DNA of 64,000 nucleotides from Tissierella creatinini (GCA_005046945.1 SUSS01000003.1:85415-149414); one strand, 5' to 3'. Shown: positions 1 to 10,122, counted from the stretch's first letter. Notes: generated from the sequence alone by a model not told the origin. Numbers and translations are program-made.

Positions 1-710
1 TAAAGTTCTTTAATCCAATTTACCTCAGATGTATTCTCATTAAGATGGGATTGTATAGGCACGTTATAATCTACTGCAAGTCCAGCTAATTCATGAAGCA
101 GCTTATCCGTACAGGTTGGTAGAAATCTAGGAGTGATTATAGGCTTCACAAGATAGGATTTATTTACATACTCTTGAAGGAGTGCTTCTGTATCCCTGAT
201 GGATTTTTCTGTAGATTCATTGAGCTTATCAGAGCTATTTCTATCCATATTAACCTTTCCTACATAGGCTCCTAAACCGGATTCTATGAACATATCCATT
301 AAGAGCTTAGTGCTATTAAGATGTACACTGGAAAATACTACGCTTCTTGTAGTCCCTTCTCTCCATAAATCCCTTATCAGTTTTTTATAAACATCTCTTG
401 AATACTCTAAATCAGAAAACTTTGCTTCCTCAGGAAATGTATAAGTATTGAGCCAAGGAATAAGCTCTTTATCCATGCCTAAACCTCTATTTGGATATTG
501 AGGAGCATGTAGGTGAATATCCGAAAACCCCGGTATTATCAATTTGCCTCTATAATCCACTAGCTCATATCCTTTGTCACTTTCCTCTAAATTCTTAGTT
601 ATTTTAACAACTATACCATCCTCCACAAGTATGTATGAATCCTCGTATATGTCAAACCCACCCATATGGGAAGTAAAGACTATATCTCCATGAAACACCC
701 TTTTTACCAT
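1..710 (-). CDS. guaD: guanine deaminase, partial (3' end beyond window)
   Basis: Amidohydrolase that converts guanine to xanthine and ammonia in purine salvage or catabolism. Translation from the ATG at 708-710 stays open to the left edge (about 236 residues seen). The N-terminal beta-sandwich is followed by the metal-binding segment FSDIHLHAPQYPNRG at about residues 66-80, and by GLGMDKELIPWLNTYTFPEE, which is typical of guanine deaminases. A second metal-ligand region, PIQSHLNEN, lies near the window edge. It sits 102 bp downstream of glycerol kinase on the same strand. The family call rests on these motifs; the C-terminal third cannot be checked here. Confidence 0.88.
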   Translation of the reverse strand, partial: MVKRVFHGDIVFTSHMGGFDIYEDSYILVEDGIVVKITKNLEESDKGYELVDYRGKLIIPGFSDIHLHAPQYPNRGLGMDKELIPWLNTYTFPEEAKFSDLEYSRDVYKKLIRDLWREGTTRSVVFSSVHLNSTKLLMDMFIESGLGAYVGKVNMDRNSSDKLNESTEKSIRDTEALLQEYVNKSYLVKPIITPRFLPTCTDKLLHELAGLAVDYNVPIQSHLNENTSEVNWIKEL

Positions 711-812
711 TCTATATCTCTCCTTTAACATAGCTTTTATGAAAAGTCCACAAGCATTTCCCCTAAAGTGTGAAGATTTTTATCATTTAATGATATATAG
801 AATTTACACAAA

Positions 813-2366
<1,554 letters not shown>

Positions 2367-2550
2367 TTAATTATCGGATTAGTTAAAGCAGAATTTCAAT
2401 TTGATTAAACAACAACCTCCAACTTATATGTTGGGAATAATATGTAACTCGTCCAACTATTGAGGGTTTAAGTGGAAACTTTCAAATGGTATACTTATAA
2501 AAGTTACAAATCAGTTACAAAATAAATAAGCAAAAACAAGGAGGAGAATC

Positions 2551-3270
2551 ATGTTAAAGAAAAGAATTGTCACTTACTTACTAGTAGCCTTAATGATAGG
2601 TGCATCATCAGTTGGCTATGCAGCAGAATGTAATAGGGGTTACAGAATTACTTACAATCCAGGAAATTATGAGTTAAATCAGGACAAGCAGTGGAATACT
2701 TTCATATACAGTTACAACCCTAGCACAAATGTAGTAACACCTGTAAAGGCAGCAAACCCGGTTGAGCCTACAACACCTGTTGAACCAACTCAACCAACCA
2801 CACCTGATACAGCAGTTGAGGCGACAAAGCCTGTTACTCCAGCTCCGGCACCAGCCCCTGCCCCTGCTCCAGTAGAGGATTACTCTGGATTATCTCAGGA
2901 TGAAGCAGAAGTAGTTAGACTAGTAAATATTGAAAGACAAAAGGCTGGACTAGCACCACTTAAGGCTAGCAGCCAACTTTCAGATGTAGCTAGAATGAAA
3001 TCAAAGGACATGGCAGAGAATAACTATTTCAGCCATACTTCACCTATTTATGGTAGTCCATTTGACATGATGAAGCAATTTGGAATTTCCTATAGAACAG
3101 CCGGCGAGAATATTGCCAAAGGATATCTTTCGCCATCATCAGTTATGAATGGATGGATGAATTCATCTGGCCATAGAGCAAACATACTTAATGCATCCTT
3201 CGGAACAATCGGAGTAGGTGCATATCAAGTAGGAGGCACTATTTACTGGACACAAATGTTCACAAACTAA
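2551..3270 (+). CDS. secreted CAP-domain (SCP/PR1-like) protein
   Basis: A 239-residue exported protein. It has a signal peptide (about residues 1-26, ending near GYAA), a short N-terminal region, a Pro/Thr/Ala-rich linker at about 60-110 with PAPAPAPAP runs, and a C-terminal CAP domain at about 115-239 resembling Bacillus YkwD. CAP hallmarks are visible: VNIERQKAGL, SHTSPIYG, AGENIAKG, WMNSSGHRANILN and the final GGTIYWTQMFTN. The role of bacterial CAP proteins is mostly unknown; many are spore- or wall-associated. It is transcribed alone from the plus strand, with an AGGAGGAG site just upstream and a hairpin terminator just downstream. Confidence 0.93.
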   Translation: MLKKRIVTYLLVALMIGASSVGYAAECNRGYRITYNPGNYELNQDKQWNTFIYSYNPSTNVVTPVKAANPVEPTTPVEPTQPTTPDTAVEATKPVTPAPAPAPAPAPVEDYSGLSQDEAEVVRLVNIERQKAGLAPLKASSQLSDVARMKSKDMAENNYFSHTSPIYGSPFDMMKQFGISYRTAGENIAKGYLSPSSVMNGWMNSSGHRANILNASFGTIGVGAYQVGGTIYWTQMFTN

Positions 3271-3280
3271 ATTTTATCAA

Positions 3281-3313
3281 AAACCTCATTTCCATTTAGA
3301 AATGAGGTTTTTT
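3281..3313. terminator. bidirectional rho-independent terminator
   Basis: A perfect 12-bp stem, AAACCTCATTTC paired with GAAATGAGGTTT, is flanked by A and T runs on both sides. It can end transcription of the CAP gene on the plus strand and of the converging Nudix gene on the minus strand, whose stop codon touches the T-run. Confidence 0.9.
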
Positions 3314-3929
3314 AGCTTTCTTTAAGCAAATCTATGAGGTGTCTTGTCATCCTTGCTGTAAATCCCCAAATTATATAATCATTATACTTATAGAAAAAAA
3401 CTATATGTTTTCCTCTTCTAAAATTATAATCCTTACCATTAGGAAGAAGTGAATATGGAAATTCCTCGTTGGCTACAGTCATTAAATCCAATTCGTACTT
3501 TTTAGGTTCCTTATTAAGGAAATACTCCACCGGTACTGTGAATAAATGATCTACTTCATCTTCATTCGGACTAATTTTATCCACATTTACTCCACTTATT
3601 ACTCCAAGAAAGCAGTGAATTGTAAAGTTAGCGTAGGATACTAAATAATCCAACTCCCCTAGTACCTTTATATTTTCCCTTTTGATTAATAACTCCTCCA
3701 TAGTTTCTCTTACGGCAGTTTCTTCAAAGGACTCTCCCAGCTCTACTCTTCCACCGGGAAATGATACTTCACCCGGCTGCGATTTCAAGGACTTAGCACG
3801 CATTTCGTATATTATCTCCCATTGGCCATTTCGTTCTATTAAAGGTATTAGGACTGAATATTTTCCTATGGAATCCAGAGGTTTAGGCGTTCTGTTTCTA
3901 ATTTTACTTGATAAATCATCAATATTCAT
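3312..3929 (-). CDS. Nudix hydrolase, CoA pyrophosphatase (NudL/YeaB) type
   Basis: A 205-residue protein with the UPF0035-type sequence just before the Nudix box (LKSQPGEVSFPGG) and then a complete Nudix box, GX5EX7REXXEE, seen as GRVELGESFEETAVRETMEE at about residues 60-80. This combination marks coenzyme A/acyl-CoA pyrophosphohydrolases, which split CoA into 3',5'-ADP and phosphopantetheine; the substrate is inferred from family. The start ATG follows GGAGGAAGCTAT. It lies 28 bp from the patatin gene on the same strand, so the two may be cotranscribed. Confidence 0.85.
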   Translation of the reverse strand: MNIDDLSSKIRNRTPKPLDSIGKYSVLIPLIERNGQWEIIYEMRAKSLKSQPGEVSFPGGRVELGESFEETAVRETMEELLIKRENIKVLGELDYLVSYANFTIHCFLGVISGVNVDKISPNEDEVDHLFTVPVEYFLNKEPKKYELDLMTVANEEFPYSLLPNGKDYNFRRGKHIVFFYKYNDYIIWGFTARMTRHLIDLLKES

Positions 3930-3957
3930 ATAGCTTCCTCCAGATTAAATCTTCTCA

Positions 3958-5169
3958 TCACACAATATTATATTTACACAATATTATATTTGCTAGGTTT
4001 AGAATTGTTTCTTCCTTATTAAAGATTGCCGAAAGGTCTACCTTATCTATAAGCTTGCCCAATGTACTATATTCACTAAGCCTTTCATTCCTATTAGACG
4101 GTGTACACTTTGCTAACTCTAGAAGTTCATTGTATTTATAGATTTGAAACCTATTTATGTTAAGGGATTCAGCCTTCTTTTCAAGTAAGCTTATAATGAA
4201 GTCCTCATAAGTAAATGTCTTACTTAGGCCCATTTGAGAACCTAGTTTTGGAACTATATATTCAAGCAGTTCCCTAAGATGAGGAATATTATGGGTTTTA
4301 ATAATCTTACCAAGACTGGTTAACTGCTCAGAATTTAATGTTATTAAAAGATTAAAAGCAAAATCTTCGCCTATTGGCTCAATATAGTATTTTCTTCCTT
4401 TAAGACCTCTAATAGCCCTTAAGGCATCATAATAGCCTAATTCTATATTCCTCTTAGCCCTTTCGTGTTCAAACTCAAAGGTTTGCCCTATATCATCTGA
4501 AGGTGTAACAACTATTGGATCCATATCTGGATTAATCTTTCTTGTAATTCCCCTAGCATGGGTACGTACCAATATTAAATCCTTATATCCCCTCTTCTTT
4601 AGCATAGTAAAGGGAAGGTTATCATAAAAGGCACCATCCAGAAATCTTTTGCCTTTTAGTTTTTCCGATTTAAATGCAGGAAGGTAAGCAGATGCTAATA
4701 TATAATCCTTCATCTCTCCTTTAGGTATATCCTCTTTAAATATTTCTATACTCTTTAAATCACTTAGGTTTACAGTCACTAACCCAAAATCCATATTTGA
4801 AGCCCTAATTCTATCCTCATCTATATATTGATTTAGAAGTTCTTTTAGAGGGGTGATATCGAAGCCTCTGTCATTGATAACAGCTTTCAGTTTATCCGAT
4901 AATAACCTTAAATCATTTCTATCCAGCTTCTTGTTTTTAAGCCTTTTTATCTCTTCATCATTGGCATCTATTACCATGGAATAACTTATATCTTGCCAAA
5001 GCTCAAGGGCCCTTTCAAAGTCACCCTGCACAATCATAGCACCATTGATTGCACCTATGGATGTACCTGCTATGGCTCCAATCTCAAGCCCTTCTGCTTT
5101 AATAGCTTTATAGGCTCCCATATGATATGAGCCCCTAGCCCCTCCACCTTCTAAAACTAAACCATACAT
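3958..5169 (-). CDS. patatin-like phospholipase
   Basis: A lipid acyl hydrolase of the patatin family. It has the oxyanion-hole loop EGGGARGSYHMG at residues 7-18, the nucleophile elbow GTSIG with Ser37, and the catalytic Asp in LDGAFYDNLPF at about residue 180, completing the Ser-Asp dyad. Residues beyond about 270 form a helical C-terminal extension with no recognised domain. The ATG at 5167-5169 is preceded by GAGGTG at good spacing; the in-frame GTG nine bases earlier overlaps that site and is less likely. The substrate cannot be read from the sequence. Confidence 0.9.
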   Translation of the reverse strand: MYGLVLEGGGARGSYHMGAYKAIKAEGLEIGAIAGTSIGAINGAMIVQGDFERALELWQDISYSMVIDANDEEIKRLKNKKLDRNDLRLLSDKLKAVINDRGFDITPLKELLNQYIDEDRIRASNMDFGLVTVNLSDLKSIEIFKEDIPKGEMKDYILASAYLPAFKSEKLKGKRFLDGAFYDNLPFTMLKKRGYKDLILVRTHARGITRKINPDMDPIVVTPSDDIGQTFEFEHERAKRNIELGYYDALRAIRGLKGRKYYIEPIGEDFAFNLLITLNSEQLTSLGKIIKTHNIPHLRELLEYIVPKLGSQMGLSKTFTYEDFIISLLEKKAESLNINRFQIYKYNELLELAKCTPSNRNERLSEYSTLGKLIDKVDLSAIFNKEETILNLANIILCKYNIV

Positions 5170-5190
5170 ATTTAACACCTCGTAATAATG

Positions 5191-5219
5191 AGGCCATTAA
5201 AGATTAACTCTAATGGCCT
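5191..5219. terminator. intercistronic hairpin after mscL
   Basis: AGGCCATTA and TAATGGCCT form a perfect 9-bp stem with an 11-base loop between the mscL stop and the patatin start. There is no T-run on the minus strand, so it may be a weak terminator or an RNA-stability hairpin. Confidence 0.5.
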
Positions 5220-5227
5220 GATTATGA

Positions 5228-5665
5228 TTATTGTAGTTCAGATGTACAATGTGGACATCTTGTTGCTGCTAGGGGAATTTCCGTAAAACAATATGGACAT
5301 TCCTTTGTAGTTACTTCCACAGGAGCTGGTTCTTCTTGCTTCTTCAGCTTGTTGATCCATTTTACAGCAATAAAGATTGCAAAGGCAATGATAAAAAAGT
5401 CAACTACGTTCTTTATAAAGAGACCATAATTTAATGTTGGTGCGGCAGCTTCCTGAGCAGCAGCAAGAGAAGCATAATCCTTACCATCAAGACTAATAAA
5501 ATAATTTGAAAAGTCCATTCCACCTACAAGCCTTCCTACTAGGGGCATGATAATATCATTAACAAAGGATGTAATAATTTTACCGAATGCTCCACCGATA
5601 ACAACAGCGACTGCCAAGTCGATTACATTGCCCTTAATGGCAAACTCCTTAAACTCCTTTAACAT
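5228..5665 (-). CDS. mscL: large-conductance mechanosensitive channel with zinc-ribbon tail
   Basis: A homopentameric emergency-release channel opened by membrane tension. The N-terminal amphipathic helix and first membrane segment are the classic MscL signature: [20 protein letters not shown] followed by [17 protein letters not shown]. The second membrane segment is at about residues 85-105. Beyond the usual end, the last 25 residues hold two CxxC pairs (CPYC and CPHC), a probable zinc ribbon in the cytoplasmic bundle region. It is 145 residues long. The start follows AGGAGG at about 5674-5679. Confidence 0.95.
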   Translation of the reverse strand: MLKEFKEFAIKGNVIDLAVAVVIGGAFGKIITSFVNDIIMPLVGRLVGGMDFSNYFISLDGKDYASLAAAQEAAAPTLNYGLFIKNVVDFFIIAFAIFIAVKWINKLKKQEEPAPVEVTTKECPYCFTEIPLAATRCPHCTSELQ

Positions 5666-5737
5666 TTTTCAAACCTCCTTTTTATATAATTTATACCCTG
5701 CAAAATCCGATTTAATGCTTAGAAAACTTAATTTTCC

Positions 5738-5872
5738 TATAACGAGTTAAAGATATCCCCCACTTCTTTAAGTGGTGGGTACCTATTAGGTTAAACAGGT
5801 GGTGTGTCTTAATCACCCACCTCGTTTCAGTGGTGTGATGAAATTGCTACGCAATTTCTTCCGTTACTTAAA
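5738..5872 (+). repeat. palindromic dispersed repeat, copy A
   Basis: Begins TATAACGAG and contains nested hairpins: CCACTT/AAGTGG, AGGTGG/CCACCT and GAAATTGC/GCAATTTC. It aligns almost base for base with the reverse complement of 47735-47864 and shares ends with copies at 6996, 17186 and 55912. It carries no ORF. Its right edge lies just before the promoter of the dCMP deaminase gene (TATAAT at 5886-5891). Confidence 0.85.
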
Positions 5873-5922
5873 ATATCCCTTATGGTATAATGAATAGGCA
5901 AGAAAATTTAAAGGAGGATCCT

Positions 5923-6348
5923 ATGTCTAGTAGAATAAGCTGGAATCAATATTTTATGGAAATTGCAGAAAAGGTAGCAACTAGGTCTACCTGTGATAGG
6001 GCATGGGTTGGATGTCTATTGGTAAATGATGATAATAGGATTGTATCCAGCGGATATAACGGTTCCGTTTCCGGAAATCCCCATTGTGATGAGATTGGAC
6101 ATACTATTAGGGATGGGCACTGTATAGCAACCATTCATGCCGAAATGAATGCCTTATTATATTGTGCTAAAGAAGGAATCTCGGTTAAAAACTGCAAAGC
6201 TTATGTAACCCATTTCCCATGCCTCAATTGTACAAAAGCCTTAATCCAAGCAGGTATTAAACATATATATTATAAAAACGATTATAGAATCGATGAATAT
6301 GCAATAGAATTGCTAGAGAAGAATGGTATTGGATACGATAAGATATGA
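5923..6348 (+). CDS. deoxycytidylate deaminase (ComEB-like)
   Basis: A zinc-dependent cytidine/dCMP deaminase of about 141 residues. It has the catalytic HAE motif (TIHAEMNALLY, about residues 71-81) and the second zinc-binding motif PCLNC (about 99-103), plus an upstream Cys/His-containing insertion (GNPHCDEIG...DGHC) seen in dCMP deaminases that bind a structural zinc. It supplies dUMP for thymidylate synthesis. The ATG at 5923 follows AAGGAGG; an in-frame ATG at 5890 lies inside the -10 box and is not used. It is one of the few plus-strand genes here and is monocistronic. Confidence 0.92.
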   Translation: MSSRISWNQYFMEIAEKVATRSTCDRAWVGCLLVNDDNRIVSSGYNGSVSGNPHCDEIGHTIRDGHCIATIHAEMNALLYCAKEGISVKNCKAYVTHFPCLNCTKALIQAGIKHIYYKNDYRIDEYAIELLEKNGIGYDKI

Positions 6349-6349
6349 C

Positions 6350-6949
6350 CTACTTTATAGCTTCCTTTGCTAATCTATCGGCTTCTTCGTTATGCTCTAC
6401 TCCTGAGTGAGCTCGAACCTTTATAAAGACCACATTTAGTTTAGATTTTATCTCATCGTAAAATTCTTTATATCTTTTTGTTCCCTCTTTGTTTGTCTTC
6501 CAATCTCCCTTTGCCCAGTGCTCTATCCCTGTATAGTCATAATAAAGGTACAGGGTGTCCTTGCCTAATCTTATAGACTCATCCATTGCCACCATTGCAC
6601 CCTTTATCTCCCCGGCAACATTTCTCATCTCAGCTAATTCTCTGTCGTATTCTCTTCCACTTAAACACTTCTTATCCTTATCGTTTATGAGTACAACCCC
6701 ATAGCTGAAGCTTCTAGTTTTAATATCGAAACTTCCATCTACATATGCAATTACTTCATTCTCTTTGAGCTTTTCTCCCGGTCGTAAAAAGTCTCCACTT
6801 TCTTCAATAAAGTTCAACGCTTCGTCATAGGTAGAAAACTTCTTATATTTAGCTCCTTTACATCCTTTTACCTGGGCCTCGCATTCCGCCCATGCTTCAT
6901 ATATGCCAGGTACTATTCCATTCTTTACTGCATAATAAAATTTAGCCAT
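6350..6949 (-). CDS. rnhA: ribonuclease H with N-terminal viroplasmin/RNase H1 domain
   Basis: Cleaves RNA in RNA:DNA hybrids. Residues 1-45 are the hybrid-binding caulimovirus viroplasmin-like domain (KFYYAVKNGIVPGIYEAW, then FSTYDEALNFI). Residues 60-199 are the RNase H fold with the DEDD residues in AYVDGSFD, VAGEIKGAM, YYDYTGIEHW and NEEADRLAKEA. The start at 6947-6949 follows GAGGTGG; an upstream in-frame ATG at 6985 lacks a ribosome site. It converges on the dCMP deaminase gene with only one base between stop codons. Confidence 0.93.
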   Translation of the reverse strand: MAKFYYAVKNGIVPGIYEAWAECEAQVKGCKGAKYKKFSTYDEALNFIEESGDFLRPGEKLKENEVIAYVDGSFDIKTRSFSYGVVLINDKDKKCLSGREYDRELAEMRNVAGEIKGAMVAMDESIRLGKDTLYLYYDYTGIEHWAKGDWKTNKEGTKRYKEFYDEIKSKLNVVFIKVRAHSGVEHNEEADRLAKEAIK

Positions 6950-6995
6950 AATCCACCTCATGTTTTTATGTAATACAAATATCATTTAAGCATCG

Positions 6996-7175
6996 ATGAA
7001 ACTGCTTGCAGTTTCTACACACTGGTGGCCTAGGGAGTGATTAATACGCCCACCTGTTGTAGAATGAGGAACCCGGCCGCTTTAGGTATCAGAAGCAATT
7101 GCTTGAAATTGCACCACACTACCGCAACGAATTCATTCGTTTTAGAAGCGGGGGATATCTTTACCTCGTTATATT
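6996..7175 (-). repeat. palindromic dispersed repeat, copy B (long form)
   Basis: Read on the minus strand, it begins TATAACGAGG then AAGATATCCCCCGCTTCTA, matching copies A and D. It then diverges and carries an extra block with CAGGTGGGCGTATTAATCAC and a terminal GAAACTGC/GCAGTTTC hairpin. It has several palindromes and no ORF. Its outer TATAA provides the stop codon of pgpA. Confidence 0.75.
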
Positions 7176-7672
7176 GAATGCGCAATTTTGCTGGCTGCAG
7201 CTGCTGCTATTGCAGCCACTAAATCATCTAAGAAGGTGTTGCATTCTACACCCTTTCTAGAATCCAACTCCTTTATTATTCCTATCTTTTCCTTATCCAA
7301 AAATCCATAATTAGTAAGCCCTATAGTCCCATAGACATTAACTATGGATAAGGGTATTATTTCATCTATGCCATATAAGCCTTCATCACTTTCAACGATT
7401 GATTGAAGGGGTTCAGGAAGTAGCTTTTTCTCTGCTAATTCATCCAACGCTATGCCTGTTATTATAGCATGTATAATCTCTCTTTTCTTGAGAACAGATT
7501 CTATACTTTCCAAACATATTTCTATGGTTAAATTAGGGTAATATCTTTCCTGAAGAAAAAATACTATCTCAGCAATATCCCTAAGGTCTACTCCCCGTTT
7601 CCTAAGCATATCGACTGTCATTGAATTAAGCTCTTCCATATTATATTTATAACCGTATTTATTATCTACCAT
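7169..7672 (-). CDS. pgpA: phosphatidylglycerophosphatase A (YutG-like)
   Basis: Dephosphorylates phosphatidylglycerol phosphate to phosphatidylglycerol. It is a soluble-looking Firmicute PgpA (YutG type) with the conserved blocks RGVDLRDIAEIV, ITGIALDELAE, LLPEPLQSIVESDEGLYGID, IVNVYGTIGLTNYGFLDK and NTFLDDLVAAIAAAAASKIAH. The ATG at 7670-7672 follows GGAAGG and gives the family's usual N-terminus; an in-frame ATG at 7726 would add 18 residues that overlap a promoter-like TATAAT. The final codons run straight into repeat copy B, which supplies TAA. Confidence 0.88.
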   Translation of the reverse strand: MVDNKYGYKYNMEELNSMTVDMLRKRGVDLRDIAEIVFFLQERYYPNLTIEICLESIESVLKKREIIHAIITGIALDELAEKKLLPEPLQSIVESDEGLYGIDEIIPLSIVNVYGTIGLTNYGFLDKEKIGIIKELDSRKGVECNTFLDDLVAAIAAAAASKIAHSI

Positions 7673-7731
7673 ATTTGCTACATCCTTCCTTTCTTTACCT
7701 TTCACAACATTATACCCCATTATCATGGACT

Positions 7732-8442
7732 CTAATTCACTAAGATAGAAGGCTCATAAGGATATTCTTCTACAAGTTCTCCTAGTGCAAAAAATCTCTT
7801 CCCATTCTTTGAAGTATAGTAGCAAGTCATTAAGGATATTATTGACTTTCCTCGATTTATAGCCCTATCTTGGCCTAGCATATAGAAGGCAGTATCATTA
7901 ACTATTTGAGTATCATAGATTTCGTATTCGTATACAACTTTTTTGTTCGTTATTTTTACTCTTGTACCAGTCTGGATTTGAAGGAGATTTCCAAATAGCA
8001 ACCCATTTTTCATATAGTGACCGGCAAGGGAATAATTTCCTTCTCCCATAACTAGATTTGGCTTCATAGTTCCGGCCCCAATCATAAGATTTGAATTGGT
8101 TACCCCCTTTAAAATTGGTAAATTTATATTTAAATCCTTAATTATAATCTGTCCTATAATATTTTTATTGACCTCTTCCTTCTTAAATCTACCTGCTTCA
8201 CTTATAGTAGTAGTTATCTGAACATCCTCAATTGATGAATAATCGAAGAGAGTCTCATCTTCACTTACATTCTCTTCAAAATTTTGATCTAGTGTATTTT
8301 CTTGTATTTCTTCAGGGGATATTTCATTTACCATTTCCTTTGTAGTAGATATCTTACTTTTAATAAGCCAGTCATTGATAATAGGCAGCAAAAGTAATAG
8401 TATGCCGGTAATTATTAATATTGTAGATATGATTTTTTTCAT
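7732..8442 (-). CDS. class A-like sortase
   Basis: A membrane-anchored transpeptidase. It has an N-terminal membrane helix (residues 5-27), an acidic linker (about 35-75) and a sortase barrel with catalytic His142 (SLAGHYMKNG), Cys207 (LMTCYY) and Arg216 (GKRFFALGEL). The order and spacing fit class A or D enzymes, which attach proteins to peptidoglycan. No LPXTG-type substrate is visible in the window, so it is either an orphan or a housekeeping enzyme. It is 26 bp downstream of the unknown membrane protein and follows CGGAGG. It probably belongs to the apbE transcription unit. Confidence 0.88.
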   Translation of the reverse strand: MKKIISTILIITGILLLLLPIINDWLIKSKISTTKEMVNEISPEEIQENTLDQNFEENVSEDETLFDYSSIEDVQITTTISEAGRFKKEEVNKNIIGQIIIKDLNINLPILKGVTNSNLMIGAGTMKPNLVMGEGNYSLAGHYMKNGLLFGNLLQIQTGTRVKITNKKVVYEYEIYDTQIVNDTAFYMLGQDRAINRGKSIISLMTCYYTSKNGKRFFALGELVEEYPYEPSILVN

Positions 8443-8468
8443 GATATCCTCCGTAGTTAAAAACCATC

Positions 8469-8957
8469 TTATGTTGTCTTCTGGTACAGACCTTGTGATT
8501 TAATCCTTTTATACCTAAGCCCTATTCCAATTAATAGACTTGGTATAAAGCAAGAAATAAAACGTACTGGCTGATTAAAACTTATACCTAGCATAAAGAA
8601 TATTTGATATATTGGATTTAAAAATATATTCAGGGGAATAGCATGATAGCTTAGGTCTTCCGGGATTTCCATTCTAAGTCCAATATTTATTAGAGAATAT
8701 ATAAGTAGCAATATGCCAATTAAGGCAATTAATGATCCACTTCTAAAATCCCACTTGGCTCTTTGGCTAATCTTAAGTCTAGTTCCTAGGAATATATATG
8801 TTAAAATCCAAAATACTGCTATCAATATCCTAATTGGTAAGCTTGTAATTAATCCACCTATATAAGGGCTAAGAGCTACCAAAATGGCAAGGCCAACAGT
8901 AGACAATACAATCACCAACATATGAAATACTAATGCTATTATATTGTTTAAAATCAT
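8469..8957 (-). CDS. four-helix membrane protein of unknown function
   Basis: 162 residues with about four membrane segments (about 5-28, 38-60, 72-93 and 112-150) and a basic C-terminus (YKRIKSQG). I do not recognise the family. It begins 11 bp after the apbE stop, with a strong AAGGAGTGAGGGT site, and is followed by the sortase gene, so it is almost certainly cotranscribed with apbE. Context suggests a membrane partner in flavin-based electron transfer or cell-surface assembly, but the sequence shows no heme ligands, Cys pairs or flavin motif. The function is therefore only inferred from position. Confidence 0.75.
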   Translation of the reverse strand: MILNNIIALVFHMLVIVLSTVGLAILVALSPYIGGLITSLPIRILIAVFWILTYIFLGTRLKISQRAKWDFRSGSLIALIGILLLIYSLINIGLRMEIPEDLSYHAIPLNIFLNPIYQIFFMLGISFNQPVRFISCFIPSLLIGIGLRYKRIKSQGLYQKTT

Positions 8958-8968
8958 ACCCTCACTCC

Positions 8969-10054
8969 TTACTCAGCCTTTGTACCTGTGGCCCCTTGGC
9001 TTTTCATAATTCTCTTCATTCCATCTGTAGCTTCTACACTTCCATCCTTCATAACCCATAAAGCTTCTACTCCATCTTGGGATTCCACGAATTTCCTACT
9101 TTCCTCATAGGGTAATAGGAATGCAACAGTAGAATAGAAGTCAGCCTCTCCTGAGTTAAGAGTCACTATAGTAACTGCCCTAAAATAATCTCCAGGCATA
9201 AGGGTCTTAGGGTCAATAAGGTGGTGGATTTTTTTATCTCCAACCATATAGAAGCGCTGATAATCTCCACTACTTACAACTGACCCATTATTTATAAATA
9301 CAGTTTCCAACACATTGGATTCTGACCCATCTATAAAGCTATCCGGATTCTGTATACCTATACCCCATCTCTGCCTGATATTATCAAGGGGTTTACCTAT
9401 AGTTCTAATATTTCCACCGGCGCTTATAATAAAAGAGCTAAAGCCTTCACCTTCAAGTTCCTTTGCTACTATTTCTGTAGCATAACCCTTAGCTACTGCA
9501 CCTACATCAAGGCTCATTTGAGAATCCTCAAGAAAGATTGTGCTATTTTCTTCATCGACAATTATCTTATTAATATCTGTATGCTCATTTGCTTCAATCA
9601 AGTCCTCCATAGGAGGTATAGCTGCTTTTTCTGGATTAGCTTCCGCCATGTCCCTATATTCAGACCAAATCTTAAGTACTGACCCCAAGGCTATATTAGT
9701 CTCCCTTGCCTTGTTTTCATAAAGGTCCTTGGAGAACAATATCAATTCTATTATTTCCTTATCCACCTTAACAGGACTAAGACCGGCATTGTCATTTATA
9801 GTTTTTATATTATTAATTCCTTCATAGTTATTATATTTATCATAAAGCTTATGAAGTACTAGCATCCTATTATGAATCTGATCAACATATTTATTGAATT
9901 CTTCTTCAGTCTTTGTATAACCCACTATCTGAGTGATTGTATCAAAGGTATCGAAGAAGCTAGCGCTATATTTTGTATATTCAGGCCTCTTAGTACACCC
10001 CAAAAAGCCTATAATCATGGTTAAAGCCATTATTATGGAAAGTATTTTTTTCAT
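8969..10054 (-). CDS. apbE: FAD:protein FMN transferase (ApbE), lipoprotein
   Basis: Transfers FMN from FAD to a Ser/Thr of extracytoplasmic proteins. The signal peptide ends in the lipobox IGFLGC (about residues 15-20), placing it outside the membrane. Family motifs are ASFFDTFDTITQIVGY, SLDVGAVAKGYATE (FAD/Mg site), FIISAGGNIRTIGKP, VVSSGDYQRFY, HHLIDPKTLMPGD and SGEADFYSTVAFLL. The length of 361 residues is normal. It lies downstream of a duplicated lipoprotein, its likely acceptor, with a terminator between them that would lower its expression relative to that protein. Confidence 0.95.
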   Translation of the reverse strand: MKKILSIIMALTMIIGFLGCTKRPEYTKYSASFFDTFDTITQIVGYTKTEEEFNKYVDQIHNRMLVLHKLYDKYNNYEGINNIKTINDNAGLSPVKVDKEIIELILFSKDLYENKARETNIALGSVLKIWSEYRDMAEANPEKAAIPPMEDLIEANEHTDINKIIVDEENSTIFLEDSQMSLDVGAVAKGYATEIVAKELEGEGFSSFIISAGGNIRTIGKPLDNIRQRWGIGIQNPDSFIDGSESNVLETVFINNGSVVSSGDYQRFYMVGDKKIHHLIDPKTLMPGDYFRAVTIVTLNSGEADFYSTVAFLLPYEESRKFVESQDGVEALWVMKDGSVEATDGMKRIMKSQGATGTKAE

Positions 10055-10077
10055 TTAATCACCCTAGATTATAATAA

Positions 10078-10108
10078 CAAAAAAACTCCCTCTTTTAAAG
10101 AGGGAGCC
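10078..10108 (-). terminator. rho-independent terminator between lipoprotein and apbE
   Basis: On the minus strand, GGCTCCCTCTTT pairs with AAAGAGGGAG and is followed by seven Ts. It should stop most transcripts from the upstream lipoprotein gene, leaving partial readthrough into apbE or a separate promoter. Confidence 0.88.
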
Positions 10109-10122
10109 CTAATCTAATTTTC

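Noticed and set aside
2400-2440. CCAAC/GTTGG hairpin upstream of the CAP gene as a terminator or operator
   Set aside because: The stem is only five base pairs with no T-run and no recognised motif; too weak to annotate.
5738-5872. CRISPR repeat or tRNA-like element
   Set aside because: Copies are dispersed, unequal in length and inverted relative to each other, not direct repeats with spacers, and no cloverleaf can be drawn.
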